DNA of 64,000 nucleotides from Tubiluchus corallicola (taxonomy: Eukaryota > Priapulida > Priapulimorpha > Priapulimorphida > Tubiluchidae). Below, piece by piece: positions 38,740-58,762 of the stretch. Each line of letters opens with the position of its first letter. Position 1 is the first letter of the stretch. The notes beneath the pieces were generated by a model, which was given only the letters and a program-made list of their open reading frames with translations, searched no databases and was not told the DNA's origin. The translations under genes and the position numbers were made by a program. Location of the stretch: contig JAQGDQ010000028.1 of assembly GCA_030141605.1 (NCBI GenBank), positions 503,501 to 567,500 on the forward strand. Direction: 5' to 3'.

Positions 38740-39415
38740 TGATCTATTTTTACCAGTTTTATGTGTAAATACGTCAATGTAGTGAGTGAAACGACTATGT
38801 GGTATACGTTGACTTGGTATACTTGTTTTTTATTTCATTATTACTTGAATTATTATTTCATTTTTCGTTTGTTTTGTGTTATTTCAAAACCCCGTTTGTA
38901 AAGGTTTTACAATTTGAATTTCGTTTTTCATCCTGTTAATGTACACAAAGTGTAGTATGGTGGTATGGTCTTGATCCGCCTTTCGGCGTCCATTGTTCCG
39001 TCCAAACATTTTTTATAACTGCCGGCGAAAAACTAACCAAAGACTGGTAAAGTCCACCAATGTGAGGTGTACATTGCTAAAATTATTTTGCCCTGTACAG
39101 CTTTTTAGTCGCGTAAGTAGAATCAACAGTTAAATTTAGAAAATGAAACTAACCAGAATTCGCACAAAACCTGATTCTACATGACTACAATAAGCCCGCA
39201 TGTAGCACGATAGAGTTTGGGTTACATGAATTGGTAAACTTATACATCCGTGGTTTTGTGCTAAAAATAATTGCTTACACAAAATAAAAAAGCAAAATTT
39301 GTAGCACGATCAACATGCGTGACGCCTCTTTAGGCTAAATATGAAGAAACGCTTTAGAAATTGAGTTATACATCAGGTTCACCATAAACTTAGTTTAAAC
39401 TTGGAAGCGCTTTTA
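38740..39415. other. Intergenic DNA after ZP gene 1
   Basis: Nothing recognised. Confidence 0.4.
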
Positions 39416-39504
39416 AGCCCCTCTTTCTTTCTCTCATTCTCTTTCTTTCTCCCTCTCTCTTTCTCTTTATCTCTCTACCGCGCTCTTTCTCCCTTTCTCT
39501 CTCT

Positions 39505-39563
<59 letters not shown>
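39416..39563. repeat. (CT)n microsatellite with CTTT-rich shoulder
   Basis: Pyrimidine-only tract: irregular TTTCTC on the left, pure CT at about 39,507-39,560. The Leu/Ser frame is an artefact. Confidence 0.95.
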
Positions 39564-39566
<3 letters not shown>

Positions 39567-40040
39567 TCGTTTTTCTGACGCTGGTTTGCACTATTTTTAA
39601 ATTTTTTTTCGCTAACTATCTTTCCTTGACATATAAAATTTAAGCTGTACCTTGGTGCTGTGTAATCATTATGAACTTTTGGTGCTTTGCGGCTTTACTT
39701 CTTACTAATTTTCTGCAGTCAGGTGTTTTTTCACTTTCGTGATTAAACTGCTTCAATTTGCAGTCTCTTGCTTTTGTGTGAAAATAATTTTTGTACCTGT
39801 CGCTTACTTTTTGGTTTTGATTCAACTTCAGCGTTTAATGTATCTTTCTTGCATGACAGCATATATCCCCAAAATGCCTGTTGTTATTTCAAGTCTGATC
39901 ACAATTCTGAATCACGCGATAAACTTCGCATTTATCCTCAAAATCTCACAAAACACACCCAACACACCTATGCTTTGCAGGTGAAGTAATTGTGCTTGCA
40001 AGGTACTTGTTAAGCTCTCTATAAACGAATTCTGAGCCAG
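39564..40040. other. Intergenic DNA
   Basis: Overlapping open frames at 39,739-39,989 show no domain and lack splice or promoter support. Confidence 0.35.
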
Positions 40041-40254
40041 TTCTCTAACTTATAGTTCCAAATATAGCCGTGGTGCTGAAGACAGTGTGGAATTTATATT
40101 CCATGATTCCTGCTTTGAATATGGATCCAGTCACAGTCATGGGTAAAGCGAGGCTCCGTATTTTTATTTAGTTTGATCTCAGCTTTGTGCAAAAATTCTG
40201 GTTTAGTCGCAGCTTTGGTGAAACTAGTGCATGATCTTATATCCAAACAGTATG

Positions 40255-40400
40255 CTGCAAATCCAACTCCAAATTAGTTAGGGCAGTGAGCTTACATGTC
40301 AAAGCTCCGTGTTCAACCAGATCCAAATACAATTTAGATTCCAGACCTTCTTGTATCCGAACAGTTATGCTAACCACTATACCACAGAGGCACGCTGCTT
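40255..40400 (-). mobile_element. tRNA-derived SINE fragment
   Basis: On the minus strand GCCTCTGTGGTATAGTGGTT followed by AGCATAACTGTTCGGAT is a near-perfect tRNA Asp/Glu-like 5' half with box A. The 3' half is not a tRNA. Box B-like CGTTCAAGTCC also occurs on the plus strand at about 40,470, so more than one fragment may overlap here. Confidence 0.5.
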
Positions 40401-40519
40401 TTCAGACTTCGAAATTTACTCTATAAGCTACTAGAACAAAGGCATTTTGCTTGCGTCTTGGGGGTATCACGTTCAAGTCCATATTCCTGTAACAGTCTCT
40501 TGGAATTACTTTTTTTTAT

Positions 40520-41235
40520 TTTTTCTGAAAAATGAATGTTTTTACTTATCAGATGTGATGCTAACTACCTTGTCAGAACGTGTTTTCCCCCACAAACCTT
40601 TACTCTACAAGAAATAATGATTAATTACTCGCTGCGTACCAAACATATATCATGTATGTATATGCGCTAATGTGGTCACGTAGACATCTTGGATTAATTC
40701 ACTTTTTGTTTAAATTTTGGTTACTACAAATAATGCTCGTTTTTTGTACATAAAAGCAAGTATAGGCCTACTTTTGTGTAGTTTTGTCTGTCTGGTTTGA
40801 TCGCTATGAGATCATTGTTTTGTTACTACAGTATGTTTGTTACTGGGCTTTAATTATTATATTACGTGTTTTGTTACATATCCAACAGAAAAGGCGGCTG
40901 TGATGTGTCCCCTTATTACGCGTTATTGTTATCATATATGACTATTAATCCGTCACTTATGACTTGAAATTTTTGTTGTTTTTTATTCGTAATGTTTTAA
41001 TTTACCACACATTATTTTAATTTATCAGCTTTACTTATTAGGTTATATTGTAAAAAGCTATTACATACAAAATAAAAACGTTGAAGTAAAATGGTTGTTT
41101 TTATTGTTTTGTTGGAGATTATTATAAGTACTTTTCCTGCAAGCGCTATATTCGTAGACATCCTTTCATAGCCGTTTTGGTGTGGTAACATTATCACTAC
41201 TGTTGCTATTACACTCATCACCGTAAGCATCACCA
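40520..41235. other. Intergenic DNA
   Basis: AT-rich. No exon recognised. Confidence 0.4.
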
Positions 41236-41249
41236 TCGTTATCTTCATC

Positions 41250-41284
<35 letters not shown>

Positions 41285-41303
41285 GTCATCGTCATCGTCA
41301 TCG

Positions 41304-41340
<37 letters not shown>

Positions 41341-41341
41341 T
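41236..41341. repeat. (ATC)n microsatellite
   Basis: ATC triplets with CGTC interruptions. The poly-Asp frame on the minus strand is an artefact. Confidence 0.95.
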
Positions 41342-41429
41342 CATAAAATATTTAGATCTCAACATAGATAATGACTTAAAATAGAGCACACAAATCAATA
41401 CAATAACTTCAAAACTGAATAGGACTGCA

Positions 41430-41900
41430 GGTGCTTCTTCGAAATTCTGCCATTTTATTGACGCACATACTCTTAAAATGGTCTACTACGCGTTAATATA
41501 TCCTTGTTTTCAATATTGCATCCTTTCATGGCATAACACAAATCAACACATTCTCCAACCTCTAATCTCAGCACACAATAAAGTAGTAAAATTCATGACC
41601 TTTGCAAATTATCCTGATCATGCAAGTCCTTCATACGCCTAATTGCTCATGCTAAAAATTCAGGACATTTATAAGCTTGAATTATTCAAATTAATGCACA
41701 AATTCAGTAACAACTCTCTTCCAGATTTACACACTAACTATTACACCAAGAATGAAGGTATCACATTGATTAAAAACACTACAACATATAGGCACTAAAT
41801 TGTGGAACTCCATTTCACAAGATATATGTGTACAAATACCACATGTGAACAACGTATACAACAAACAAAGGCATCTTGTTTGTCTCTGTGTGTCTGTTTG
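41430..41900 (+). mobile_element. Degenerate LINE C-terminal region, second family
   Basis: LKMVYYALIYPCFQYCILSW, then ISAHNKVVKFMTFANYPDHA, LLMLKIQDIYKLELFKLMHK and, after a frameshift, LWNSISQDICV. This is the thumb and tail of a non-LTR reverse transcriptase (yYSliyPHL.YCi.iWg and LWNsIP). It differs from the family at 3.1, 18.8 and 32.8 kb. Stops and shifts show it is dead. Confidence 0.75.
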
Positions 41901-41935
41901 TCTCATCGTCATCATCATCATCATAGGCCACACGA

Positions 41936-43755
41936 TTAACTACAATTTATTCTGGCAGACATTGTTCATACTATAACAAAATGATACATTCTGTAGTATG
42001 GTCACGTTAGAATGGTCCACATGGGCAGTCATCATCAATTATACATTCGATTAATAGAATTTTACTGAAAACGTATAATAACCCATTCATCGGCCCCATC
42101 TATTAAATTTAAAAAAATCATTGACTTTAAACGGGGCTGCATAACAATGAAAGATTAAAATTTGACAAAACACAAATAAAACTTGACATAAATTCCAGCA
42201 GCATAAAGCTCGTCATCACCACATCCAAAACCACTTCTACCGGCAGCAGCAGCACTGTCACCCCAAAACTTCCAGCAGCAAGACGAACAATAACAACTAC
42301 AACAGCAATAGAACGTAACATTTGCAACATTACAAGAAAAACACTATTTCCTTCTATTAAAGAAAATGCTTTACATAAGCAGTATATTCATAGTCATTGT
42401 AATTAAAACTAATATGCGTGGGAATTGTACGTACATTAATGCAATAACGCTCACGTAGAGGCTTGTGAAGTTATTGTGCAACAAAGAAAGTAGGCGATAA
42501 AAATCAGCCATGCAAAATTAGTGCAACGTAAGCTCTACCACTGTAAGCTCCCACTTGATCCTTTGAACACTAAAAGAGGCGTTGTTAGGCCAACTGACCA
42601 TCAATCAGTGGTCACGACCGAAACGACTTCAAGAGAATAAGAACCATGTCGCGAGGGTACTGAGTCCAGTACAACGGGTGCTTTTGTGTGTGATTAAGCA
42701 GGAGACGAAGCTAACTCGCTGTGTGGAATCAGATAACATATTCTAATTATTGCTGTTCCGTAAGTTTCTTTTTCTTTTACTCCGTTATAAGAATAGCAAA
42801 ATTTTTGTACTGAAATGTAGCAGTTTTAGAAGCTTTCAAAAGTCAAGTTTCCAATTTTGCTTTAACTTAAAAAAATAGACAGTCAGGTAAACAAATACTG
42901 AATAATTTGACATTCAAAAGTTAAAAGTCTTCAGTTTCTAAAATGTGCTTTTTTCATTTCAGAAAGTTTAAAAAAAATTACGTAGGCAGGTGGATAGTGT
43001 TCAGTAATAAAATACCGTATTTTTTCATTTTAAAAAGTTTAAAAATTCCACCTTTTTGAGCTTCTTTTAGGATGTTTAAAAAATTTAAGCAAGGAGTAAT
43101 GGTATTCTATGCATCCAGAGTTTAAATGTGACCTAAGTCACAAGTCATTTCACCTAGCGGACTTTTTAAATATGTATTTGTTTTATCTAAAAGTTAAAAA
43201 TTCTGTAAAAAATGTTGGAATTTAGAAACAGTGGAAATTTGTCGAGTAAAGTCTTTTGTTGGTAAGTCACTGCGCCTGCGCACTAGCTGCGTAAAATTAA
43301 AGTGAACATCAAATGAAGTTCACTAAAAATAAGTTTCTCCTGAACATTTAAGTCGTTTAGCTTTTCAGCATTTAAGAAAGTTTTACTGCTGATAGTAATA
43401 AATTACTACAATAAAAGCTACACTATATACAATATATTCAACAAATAAACAGTAAAAGTCCGTGAGTTGGAATGGCAGTGTGTGGGTGCGTGCGATATTG
43501 TCATACTTTACAATAAAGATGCTTTACTCAAGGCGTCGGATGCAGCGAAGCCTTCAAGCAAAAACTAAAAATACCGACTATGCCAGCCGTTCAGATTTAG
43601 AGAGAACAAGAAATCGAAGAAAAAAGACGAATATCGTCAAGGGTAATGAAGCTTGTTGCCTAACTGTTTGTTTGTGTGCTTGGCGTGCACTTTTTATACA
43701 CTTTAGCACATTGGATGTCGAAAAGTAATCAAACATAGGTCCTGCTCAAGGATAT
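41936..43755. other. Intergenic DNA
   Basis: Short open frames at 42,127-42,330 (minus) and 43,462-43,728 (plus) have no recognised domain. Confidence 0.35.
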
Positions 43756-43759
43756 ATTC

Positions 43760-43985
43760 GCTATCAGAGCTTAGCTCATTGCCAGGGGCACTGCTCTAAA
43801 ATTAGCCACTGAACAGGCAGCGGTGTCTCAGCCACATACGGGTGTCTTCCCTGAGCTCCCTCCACGAGGTAAACAGCCAAGACTGTGAATGACACCTTCC
43901 AGAGTGAGTATCGAACCCACAGCACGGGAGCTTACGCATTTAGCGATGATCTTCGCTATATTATCGTCAAACGCATAATGAAGCA
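43760..43985 (-). mobile_element. tRNA-derived SINE
   Basis: On the minus strand GTGGGTTCGATACTCAC (43,905-43,921) is a textbook T-arm with box B GGTTCGATAC. It is preceded by TAGCGAAGATCATCGC, a possible box A. About 140 bases of unrelated body follow. Probably an interspersed SINE. Confidence 0.6.
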
Positions 43986-43989
43986 TGTC

Positions 43990-46250
43990 AGCTTAATTTG
44001 TTTAAAAACTTGCATAACCATGGAGTTACGTCATCAAGGTCATTTATAAAACTTGGAAGAATAACGGAGGTAAGAGAGGAGCAAAGAAGCTAGAGGCGAC
44101 AGAACTCATTTTTTGAAGAAACGACTTAGACTTCAAAGAACTGCGAACCGAAATTGGAGTAGCTATTGCTGCAGCACCACCTGACACTAGAGCTATAAAT
44201 AAAGACTATGTGAATGCAGTTGCAAAGCGTCTTTAATAATGACGGTGATGATAACGATGATTTTGATGTTAATGATGACGTGTGATGATGATGATGATTT
44301 TTATTTCAAGACAGCTTTCAAGTGAACATTAGTAATACATATAAAAGCTTGTAAATATTACACTGATCAAGGCAACAAAGGTTACCGTAACAAGATCCTC
44401 AGACATTTGAGAAGCTCGCATCCTTAATCAAAGAAGATCATATCCTTTATTAGCCCCAGAGGTCAATTTGTTCCCACCATCTAAACAGTAAGAAACTATT
44501 CTCATTGCAATACCATAACTGAAATGTTGTATGTAAACGTCCGAAACCGCTGATAAAACCTAGTTTTCTAAGGTTGAAAGCTGTGTTGTATACAATTCAA
44601 TTATTTTATTGGGCAAATCCATTTAGCCAATGAAAGAGAAAGAAAAGAAAATTACCAACAATTTAATCAATCATTACTCATTTGGTTAGAATGGGGAGTT
44701 TGAGTAGAATGGGCACATGAACAGGTAAATACAAGCTGTTTGTTTCAGTTGAGGCGAAAAAACAAAAGAACCCAAAGTACATAAATTATAAAAAAAACAG
44801 CTAAATTGTTTATTTTCCACTAAAGTTTGCTTAATTTTGGTAGGAAGGTTCAAAACAACAGCAAAATAATATTACAGCCAACTGATATTATTTAGAAGAA
44901 AATAATGTAATTAACAAAATAAATAATTAATCAAATACAAATATTATTTGTTTACGTATTTTACGTAAGTATGAAATTTGCTTTAAATTTGCGTTTATTA
45001 TTTACATTTTAATTACATTGTAATTTTCCGGAGACGTCATTTATAAGTTATAAAAAAACTTTCTCTCAGGGGATGCTTTCTTGGTGGGCCAATCACGCAG
45101 GTGAAAAAATTCAAGTGACGACGTGTGTTATAAAAATGTTTCCATGCTGTTTGCATATTAAACAACGTACTGAAGTTATTGACTTGTGTTTTTCAATTGC
45201 AATATGATTATTAGCACGTTATACTTGTGAGGAACTACAATAAGTCGTAAAACTCATTTCGGTGCTCTTTGACCGCGCGAGTTCGAAAGGCATTTCATTT
45301 AACGGGAATGGTCAATGCGTTAAACCTACTTTCTAACAAATAATGCTTTATAAACAAAAACTTGCGAAATGTTTTGGAGCGTTTTGCATCTCTTGCAAGT
45401 GTAACAACATTCGGCTGCCAATAGCTACCATTCCGTGGAAACAGGAAGTAAAAGAGAAAAATCGACTGACCTTAAAAGTGCAAAGAATTGTACATTTGTG
45501 TGGCTAGCTGCTTAGGCTCAGCGGCATTTTAAGATTAACTAAGCAGGTGAATAAGCTCTCAGCTCCAGGAAGAAGTGGCGGGGAGATTAATATTCAGAAA
45601 CTGGGGGAGATTAAAGAGTAGATGCGTTCATTAGTGGCTTTCATTGAAGAGAGGCACAGCTTGAGACGTGGCCAGACAACTTTTGTGGACTGCAGCTTGT
45701 AAGCAGGTGTTACAGGTGACCCTCTTAACCATCCACTTTTGACCTGGCTGCGTCTCCCAAGTTCGTAGAAGAAATGTGGGTTAACGCCATTGCAATGAAC
45801 AGAAAGAGTTAAATTACTGATGATGCAACCACTACCACTGTTATGCCCAAGGAGCAATATTATAACGAAAATTTAGAAGTTTTCCTTTTTTGCTTTCGTT
45901 TATTCAACAGCAATAATAAATTTGCAATGATCGATTTTAATAAACCGTTTCAACTTTCAACCCCGGTTCCAGATGACTACTTCGTTTTTTTTACTTTTGT
46001 GAACTCCAAATACAGGCAAGGCTTAACACTGCGCTTAACATACAATCGAAGTGGTAAAACTGTGGGACTAAATACGCCTAAATTCAAGATATTTGACCGA
46101 AATGCGTAGATCCATTGTGTCAATGATAATTTAATATAATCATAAATAAATTGCTTACCAAGCATTTGATTATATTTAAGCTACTGTGTTATTATAGTTT
46201 ATGGCATGATGCAGAAATGATTTTCTTTCGAGTTCTAAACATGCGTGAGT
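43990..46250. other. Intergenic DNA between the ZP genes
   Basis: A small GAT tract near 44,285 and unsupported open frames at 45,594-45,857 and 45,843-46,109. A LINE-tail-like TTATTTTATTGGGCAAATCC occurs at about 44,603. Confidence 0.35.
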
Positions 46251-46267
46251 AGTTGTGTGCGAGCGCG

Positions 46268-46322
46268 TCTGTGTGTGTGTGTGTGTGTGTGTGCGTGTGT
46301 GTGCGCGCGTGCGTGCGTGTGT
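46268..46322. repeat. (GT)n microsatellite
   Basis: GT repeat with GC interruptions, about 200 bases before ZP gene 2. Confidence 0.9.
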
Positions 46323-46485
46323 TGCAAATGCTACATTTATACGGGGCATAATCGGAACCCCCTCGTTGGCCCCCAAATACCAAAGTAAAAAGGAGATTGT
46401 TATCTTTTCATGAGCGATAAACACGCAAGTGAAGCGCATTAGCTCTATGGGTCAAGCAATTGTTACTTTTATTTATATTTTACAG

Positions 46486-46516
46486 GTCAGAGGGGTAGAG
46501 CAGACGACCAGGGACA
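46486..46516 (+). promoter_or_regulatory. Conserved 5' UTR segment of ZP gene 2
   Basis: TTTTACAG|GTCAG at 46,485/46,486 looks like a splice acceptor, and GGGACAATG is identical at the start of both paralogues. This suggests a non-coding first exon upstream and a retained Kozak context. Confidence 0.45.
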
Positions 46517-54100
<7,584 letters not shown>

Positions 54101-56390
54101 TGAAGAACAAAGTACAGTTAATCCTTGTTTTTATTCATGAACGACTTCAAACCAATTCACTAAAAATGTGCAACTGATGTTACATTACAATCTTTACATA
54201 ATTCACCTGTAAATTTACATTTTTCATTATCATAATTATTTACATTTGAGATTGCTCATCCTCTATATATGAGAAACGAGACAAAAAGATTTAAAATTAT
54301 TGTGCACGTGTGGCGTCTGTTTTGTAAATGCGTCATAATTGTAAAAGGTACTGTCCATATAATGTACTGTATTCATTGTTACAATTGTTATTGTTGTTTC
54401 TACATCGTCTGTTATAAAGTTTGCTAATGCATAGTTGTATTGTGGTATTGTAATGCAGTAACGTAGAGTCTACTCTCTGTTAATGGTGTCGTATACTTGA
54501 TTTCATTGTTAGTATATGTAGTCCAAGTGTGCAGATTTTGTAGCGTTTTCTTATAATTGCCGTGAATTGTTTGCAACATTTGCAGTTTGTATTGTCCATA
54601 CAGTATTATTCAAGTCTCGTCTAGTTATATTACTATGTACACGTGGTTAGTCTGAAATTTACCAAAACACCACACAGTCTGTACTAGTCAGTCAATTGGC
54701 CTACAGCATTTTTTCTTTTAACAATATTTTTCAAACTCATTTCGTTTTCAGCAACCACCCTTGTAAGCCTCACGTTCAGGACCTTCATAATTAAAATTGC
54801 GAGTGTTTACCGGTTCATTAAGAAATGATTTACAAAAGTACATCTGCTGGTCACAATTGTTTACGTTTTGCGCTGGACATTTTGATTTATTAAACATGTT
54901 TCAAGAAATTATGAAAAGATATCTATAGTGCGTTCAGAAAAATAATAGGATAGGCGCACGTGATTATGGCTCTAGATTTGCCTGCACTTGATCTTAAATG
55001 TAATTTTAACCATGAAGCTCCACTTCACAAGAGCTCCGCCCACATAACTAGTATTGCATAAAAATGCCTTGCTGCACGTGTACATAGTCGTTATGCGTCA
55101 TAATGACACCTAAACCGTCGTCGTTTTTGTCTAACGTCATCATCTGTTATTAGTGTACATCGAAAAATTATTGTTTATTTTGCAAAATGTTTTACCAACA
55201 GAAAAGGTTTCTGCTATTGTGACTGTTGAGAGTTTATACTTGCTTTGATTAAAATTGCAGTTGTTGCGTTACGTTTATCTTAACCAATATTTTATCTAAT
55301 CAATATAGTATTGTCGTACTTCACTATTTATTTTTCATAATATTCATAATTATCATAATTAATTATAGCAAGTGCAAATTGCATTAAGAAAAATAAATTT
55401 TGCATGGTTGAAAAACTGATTTAGCGTATCATTATGTCATTAGTTCAGCAAAGGTTAATCGACCATTAGATGCGCGTGACAGCGCGTTTGGCGTGCTTGC
55501 TTATGCAGGTATGTACCCGTGTGTGAATATCATTTGCATTAATTTGTAATTTATTTAGTAATAAATTTCTTATTCAGCGCGATCCTCATTAACATTTATG
55601 CATTACGATCACACAGCCGTTACGCCTATTGCTGTGGTTTATGTAGCATATCATTCAAAGACAACACTAAGCACTTAAACGTCTGTCAGCCATTCACAAT
55701 CGATGATCACAAATGTGACATATGTCAAAAAAGAATTTGCACATCCGTAGAGGAGATAGTATGATGGGCTGTTGGGGTGAGTTGGGCTAGTTGCAAGTTT
55801 GTTGTTGCTTAGGCCAAGTTGGACGATTTCACACTTGTTTTTTCAAAACAAAAATTAAATGTATTTGTTGATAATATTAATTGCAGATCAATGTAGACTG
55901 CTTAAAGAAACGCTTTCTTTATCATCAGTGCAACAAATTGTTAAATTCAAAAAATATTTAAGAATTCTTAAGGGACAGGAATGATAGGAATTAAATGTGA
56001 TCTGTGTAACGAAAGCTTTTGCAGAAAAGAAAATTTTTCGCTACTCACAGAGGAAAGAACCCTTATAATGTAATGTAAAGTACCTTGTATTTATGCAGTT
56101 TTTCACTCCTGGAAGCTTGTTAATAGTATGGTCATAACACTATTCATGTTTAGAGGTTTATTATACTCTTGAAATAACAGCATGATTATGAACTTTCGTA
56201 GTAGTTTCTCTAGTAATGCTTTTAGCTTATGTTTGCAAAGTGGGTTGAAAGTGTTTTTAGAGACCGAGTACATAATCGACTTAGTGACCAACTCTACCGC
56301 TATGGTTAGGTAGTATATTTATCACAAATCATGAGACTGTAGAATACCTCTCATTTCTCAATTGTATCCATGGTTTATCACCTGAAAATA
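54101..56390. other. 3' flank of ZP gene 2 and intergenic DNA
   Basis: No canonical AATAAA follows closely; ATTAAA occurs at about 54,887. The rest is AT-rich with nothing recognised. Confidence 0.35.
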
Positions 56391-56397
56391 TGAGCAG

Positions 56398-56700
56398 TCA
56401 CGTTGTTAGTCTTCTGTACAGCTTTTGATACGCTGCCTTCCTTTGTGTGCCTTGATATCGACCAAAAACTGTAGCAATAAAGCACGTATTTTTATATTGG
56501 CGTAGACCGTAACCACGAAAATCTAACAGAGTCTTCTGTTTTTTACAGCGTTTAGTGTTTGTTTTAGGTGATTTTGGTGTTTTGCATGCATCGTAAACAA
56601 TTTCAGTGATAATAGCTACAAGCGTTTCACTGTTCACGTTTATCTCTGCATGTCTTATAGACACAGGTGACGCAGTCAAAGACTTATTGTCGAACAGCAA
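56398..56700 (-). CDS. Unrecognised 100-codon open frame, possible exon
   Basis: The frame is open from a TTG at 56,700 to a stop at 56,398 and has no internal ATG, so if real it is an exon fragment. It has a hydrophobic-acidic helix-like stretch (ETLVAIITEIVYDACK) and then a basic region (RCKKQKTLLDFRGYGLRQYK). No acceptor is obvious at its 5' edge. I do not recognise the family. It could equally be decayed transposon or chance. Confidence 0.2.
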   Translation of the reverse strand: MLFDNKSLTASPVSIRHAEINVNSETLVAIITEIVYDACKTPKSPKTNTKRCKKQKTLLDFRGYGLRQYKNTCFIATVFGRYQGTQRKAAYQKLYRRLTT

Positions 56701-56874
56701 GGAACGTTGATGACGGTAATGTGCGTTTGAACAGTGTTTCTGTTGGACACAACTTGATTACTTGACTTTAATGTGCATGACTTAATTATTTTTTGTCATA
56801 TTAATATTTGTGGAGTCAATTAAGTAAACTAAATTAAAATAAATTTGAATTTATATGACTGGAAAGGGGTCTTA

Positions 56875-56955
56875 TATATATATACATATACATATACATA
56901 TATATACATATACATATACATATATACGCATACACATACATATACATATACATAT
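56875..56955. repeat. (TACATA)n tract
   Basis: Imperfect ATACAT units, about 80 bases. Confidence 0.9.
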
Positions 56956-57177
56956 ATTTACTTATTGAGCCATTAAGGAAAGTAATTACTAAAGACAAAG
57001 AAAACTAAAGACGACTTAAAAAACATTATACATCTAAACAAAGAAACCACATATAAGTGGTATAATGGTTCAAGCACAAAAAACGCATACAATAGAGCAA
57101 CATACATATGTTTATTATAAACTTAATATTACATGTATTACACTTAGCTCAGTCAATCAAGCTTACACTGGGTTATC

Positions 57178-57375
57178 TCAATTGGGCCTATCTTCAAATA
57201 TTTTGTGGACTAATCTGGCATTAATTTTAATAACTTCATCTTGCGATGCATTTAAAAACACGAACTTTTCACTAGGAAACATATAATGAGAGTTAGGACA
57301 GAAATCCGAAAGAATACAAAAACATTCCTCTCTTATATGAGCGCACAATGGACATTTAGTAATTACATGAAATTA
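57178..57375 (-). mobile_element. LINE ORF2 C-terminal zinc-knuckle fragment
   Basis: The minus frame reads HVITKCPLCAHIREECF, then ASQDEVIKINARLVHKIFED R and a stop. CPLC, an acidic turn, Cys-rich residues and a final helix with R match the end of non-LTR ORF2 proteins. Its family differs from the 51.9 kb fragment. Confidence 0.6.
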
Positions 57376-57412
57376 ATCCTCTACTTTATTCAGACAGGTA
57401 TTGTTCTGCAGG

Positions 57413-57915
57413 CAGGGCCTATTTCAGCCTAAGCGAGGCCCGGGGAAGTGGGGCGTGTGAGGTCCCCTTGGGGGGGGGGGCGAAGCGCCCGCCACCATGG
57501 TTGGCGCCCAGAAAATGTTTTAACTGCTAGAACGCCGGAGAAGCATTTTCGAAGAGAAAATATGAAGTTATACAGTTGTTATTAAAGGAAAGAACAATTG
57601 AAAGAAAAACTGCTTTATTCTCAAGACCAGTCCTTAATACTTGTCAAATAGTCAAATCGAAAACAACATCTTTGCAATACGTAATACCGTACTCTCATTT
57701 CCGTACAAGCAGGTGTTAGAAAGTCCGAAATTGAAAACAGCTGAACATCGCACCGAGCCACACAAGGCAAACGGCGCCCATGCGGTAAGAGAGAGGGAGA
57801 GAGGAGGCAGTATGTTCGCATAAACCAAAAAAAGTTACTTCGGCGCGAGGCCCCCCTGGAGGGTGAGGCCCCGGGGAAGTATCCCCACTTACCCCCCCCC
57901 CTTAAATAGGCCCTG
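57413..57915. mobile_element. MITE with CAGGGCCTATTT termini, long copy
   Basis: It starts CAGGGCCTATTTCAGCC and ends AAATAGGCCCTG as inverted repeats. GC-rich subterminal blocks (GAGGCCCGGGGAAGTGGGG and its inverse) would extend the hairpin. The interior of about 500 bases shows no coding. A target-site duplication was not identified. CAGGG ends are common in hAT-type elements; this is only suggestive. Confidence 0.8.
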
Positions 57916-58022
57916 TTCTTAATAAAAAAGGAGAGTTGTAGTGGCAGTTTGAAACAGAGCGTTTTTTGCTTTTTATTGTGGGATTTTTTATTCTTATTAT
58001 ATAACACATTACTTTCGCCTGG

Positions 58023-58090
<68 letters not shown>

Positions 58091-58092
58091 AT
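58023..58092. repeat. (GT)n microsatellite
   Basis: About 68 bases of pure GT. Confidence 0.97.
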
Positions 58093-58099
58093 GTGTGTA

Positions 58100-58640
58100 T
58101 ATTTAAATATATTTTGATATATGTAAACCTTCTATATGTAAACAATATCAAAATTCATGCAGTTTACATGCAGTTTTGTGCCTCTAAATATATACCTCTA
58201 AATAACTGAAATTATGCGTTTCATTGCTAAGATTTTTGTTTTACTACCGTGCCAGATTTTCGTTGAAGGATTCAGGTTGCATAAAAAAAATTGGTTATTT
58301 CCGCGCTTAACTTTAGTCCCATGAAACTCGAAAATAATTTCATTGCAATATTAGTGAAAGACCTAGAATTTTATATTTACAGGTTTGTGCAGCGTTGGAA
58401 TTTTTTTCATCACAAAAAACTTTCACTCACGAAGTTTTTTATTTTAGGAATGAAATCTTGAGCATACACTAAACTGATGAAACAATTTTATTAATTCACC
58501 TCTACAGGTTTTTTAATTTGATTGATTTGATTGATTGGTTTATCGTTCATTCCAAACTTAAAGTTCACAACCAAAATACAGTTACAACAATAAATAACCA
58601 TTCAAGAGCACACACAGAAACTCATATAAACACATTTATA
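58100..58640. other. AT-rich intergenic DNA
   Basis: TTGATTGATTTGATTGATTG at about 58,517 resembles a LINE 3' tail. Nothing else recognised. Confidence 0.35.
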
Positions 58641-58642
58641 AT

Positions 58643-58762
58643 GGCAAATTAATATTCTAGCAGCCAAAGTTACTTAATTGAGTAGCTTTATGAGGGCAGG
58701 TATGACAAATTAATATTCTAACGGCTAAAATTGTTTACTGAGTACTGTTATGAGAGCAGGTT
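58643..58762. repeat. Two-copy tandem duplication of about 60 bases
   Basis: CAAATTAATATTCTA begins each copy (58,645 and 58,706) and TATGAG.GCAGGT ends each. The middles have diverged. Confidence 0.75.

Noticed and set aside
40255-40400. A functional tRNA gene
   Set aside because: Only the 5' half is tRNA-like; the anticodon and T-arm do not fold.
41012-41398. Poly-Asp protein
   Set aside because: It is the reverse reading of an (ATC)n microsatellite.
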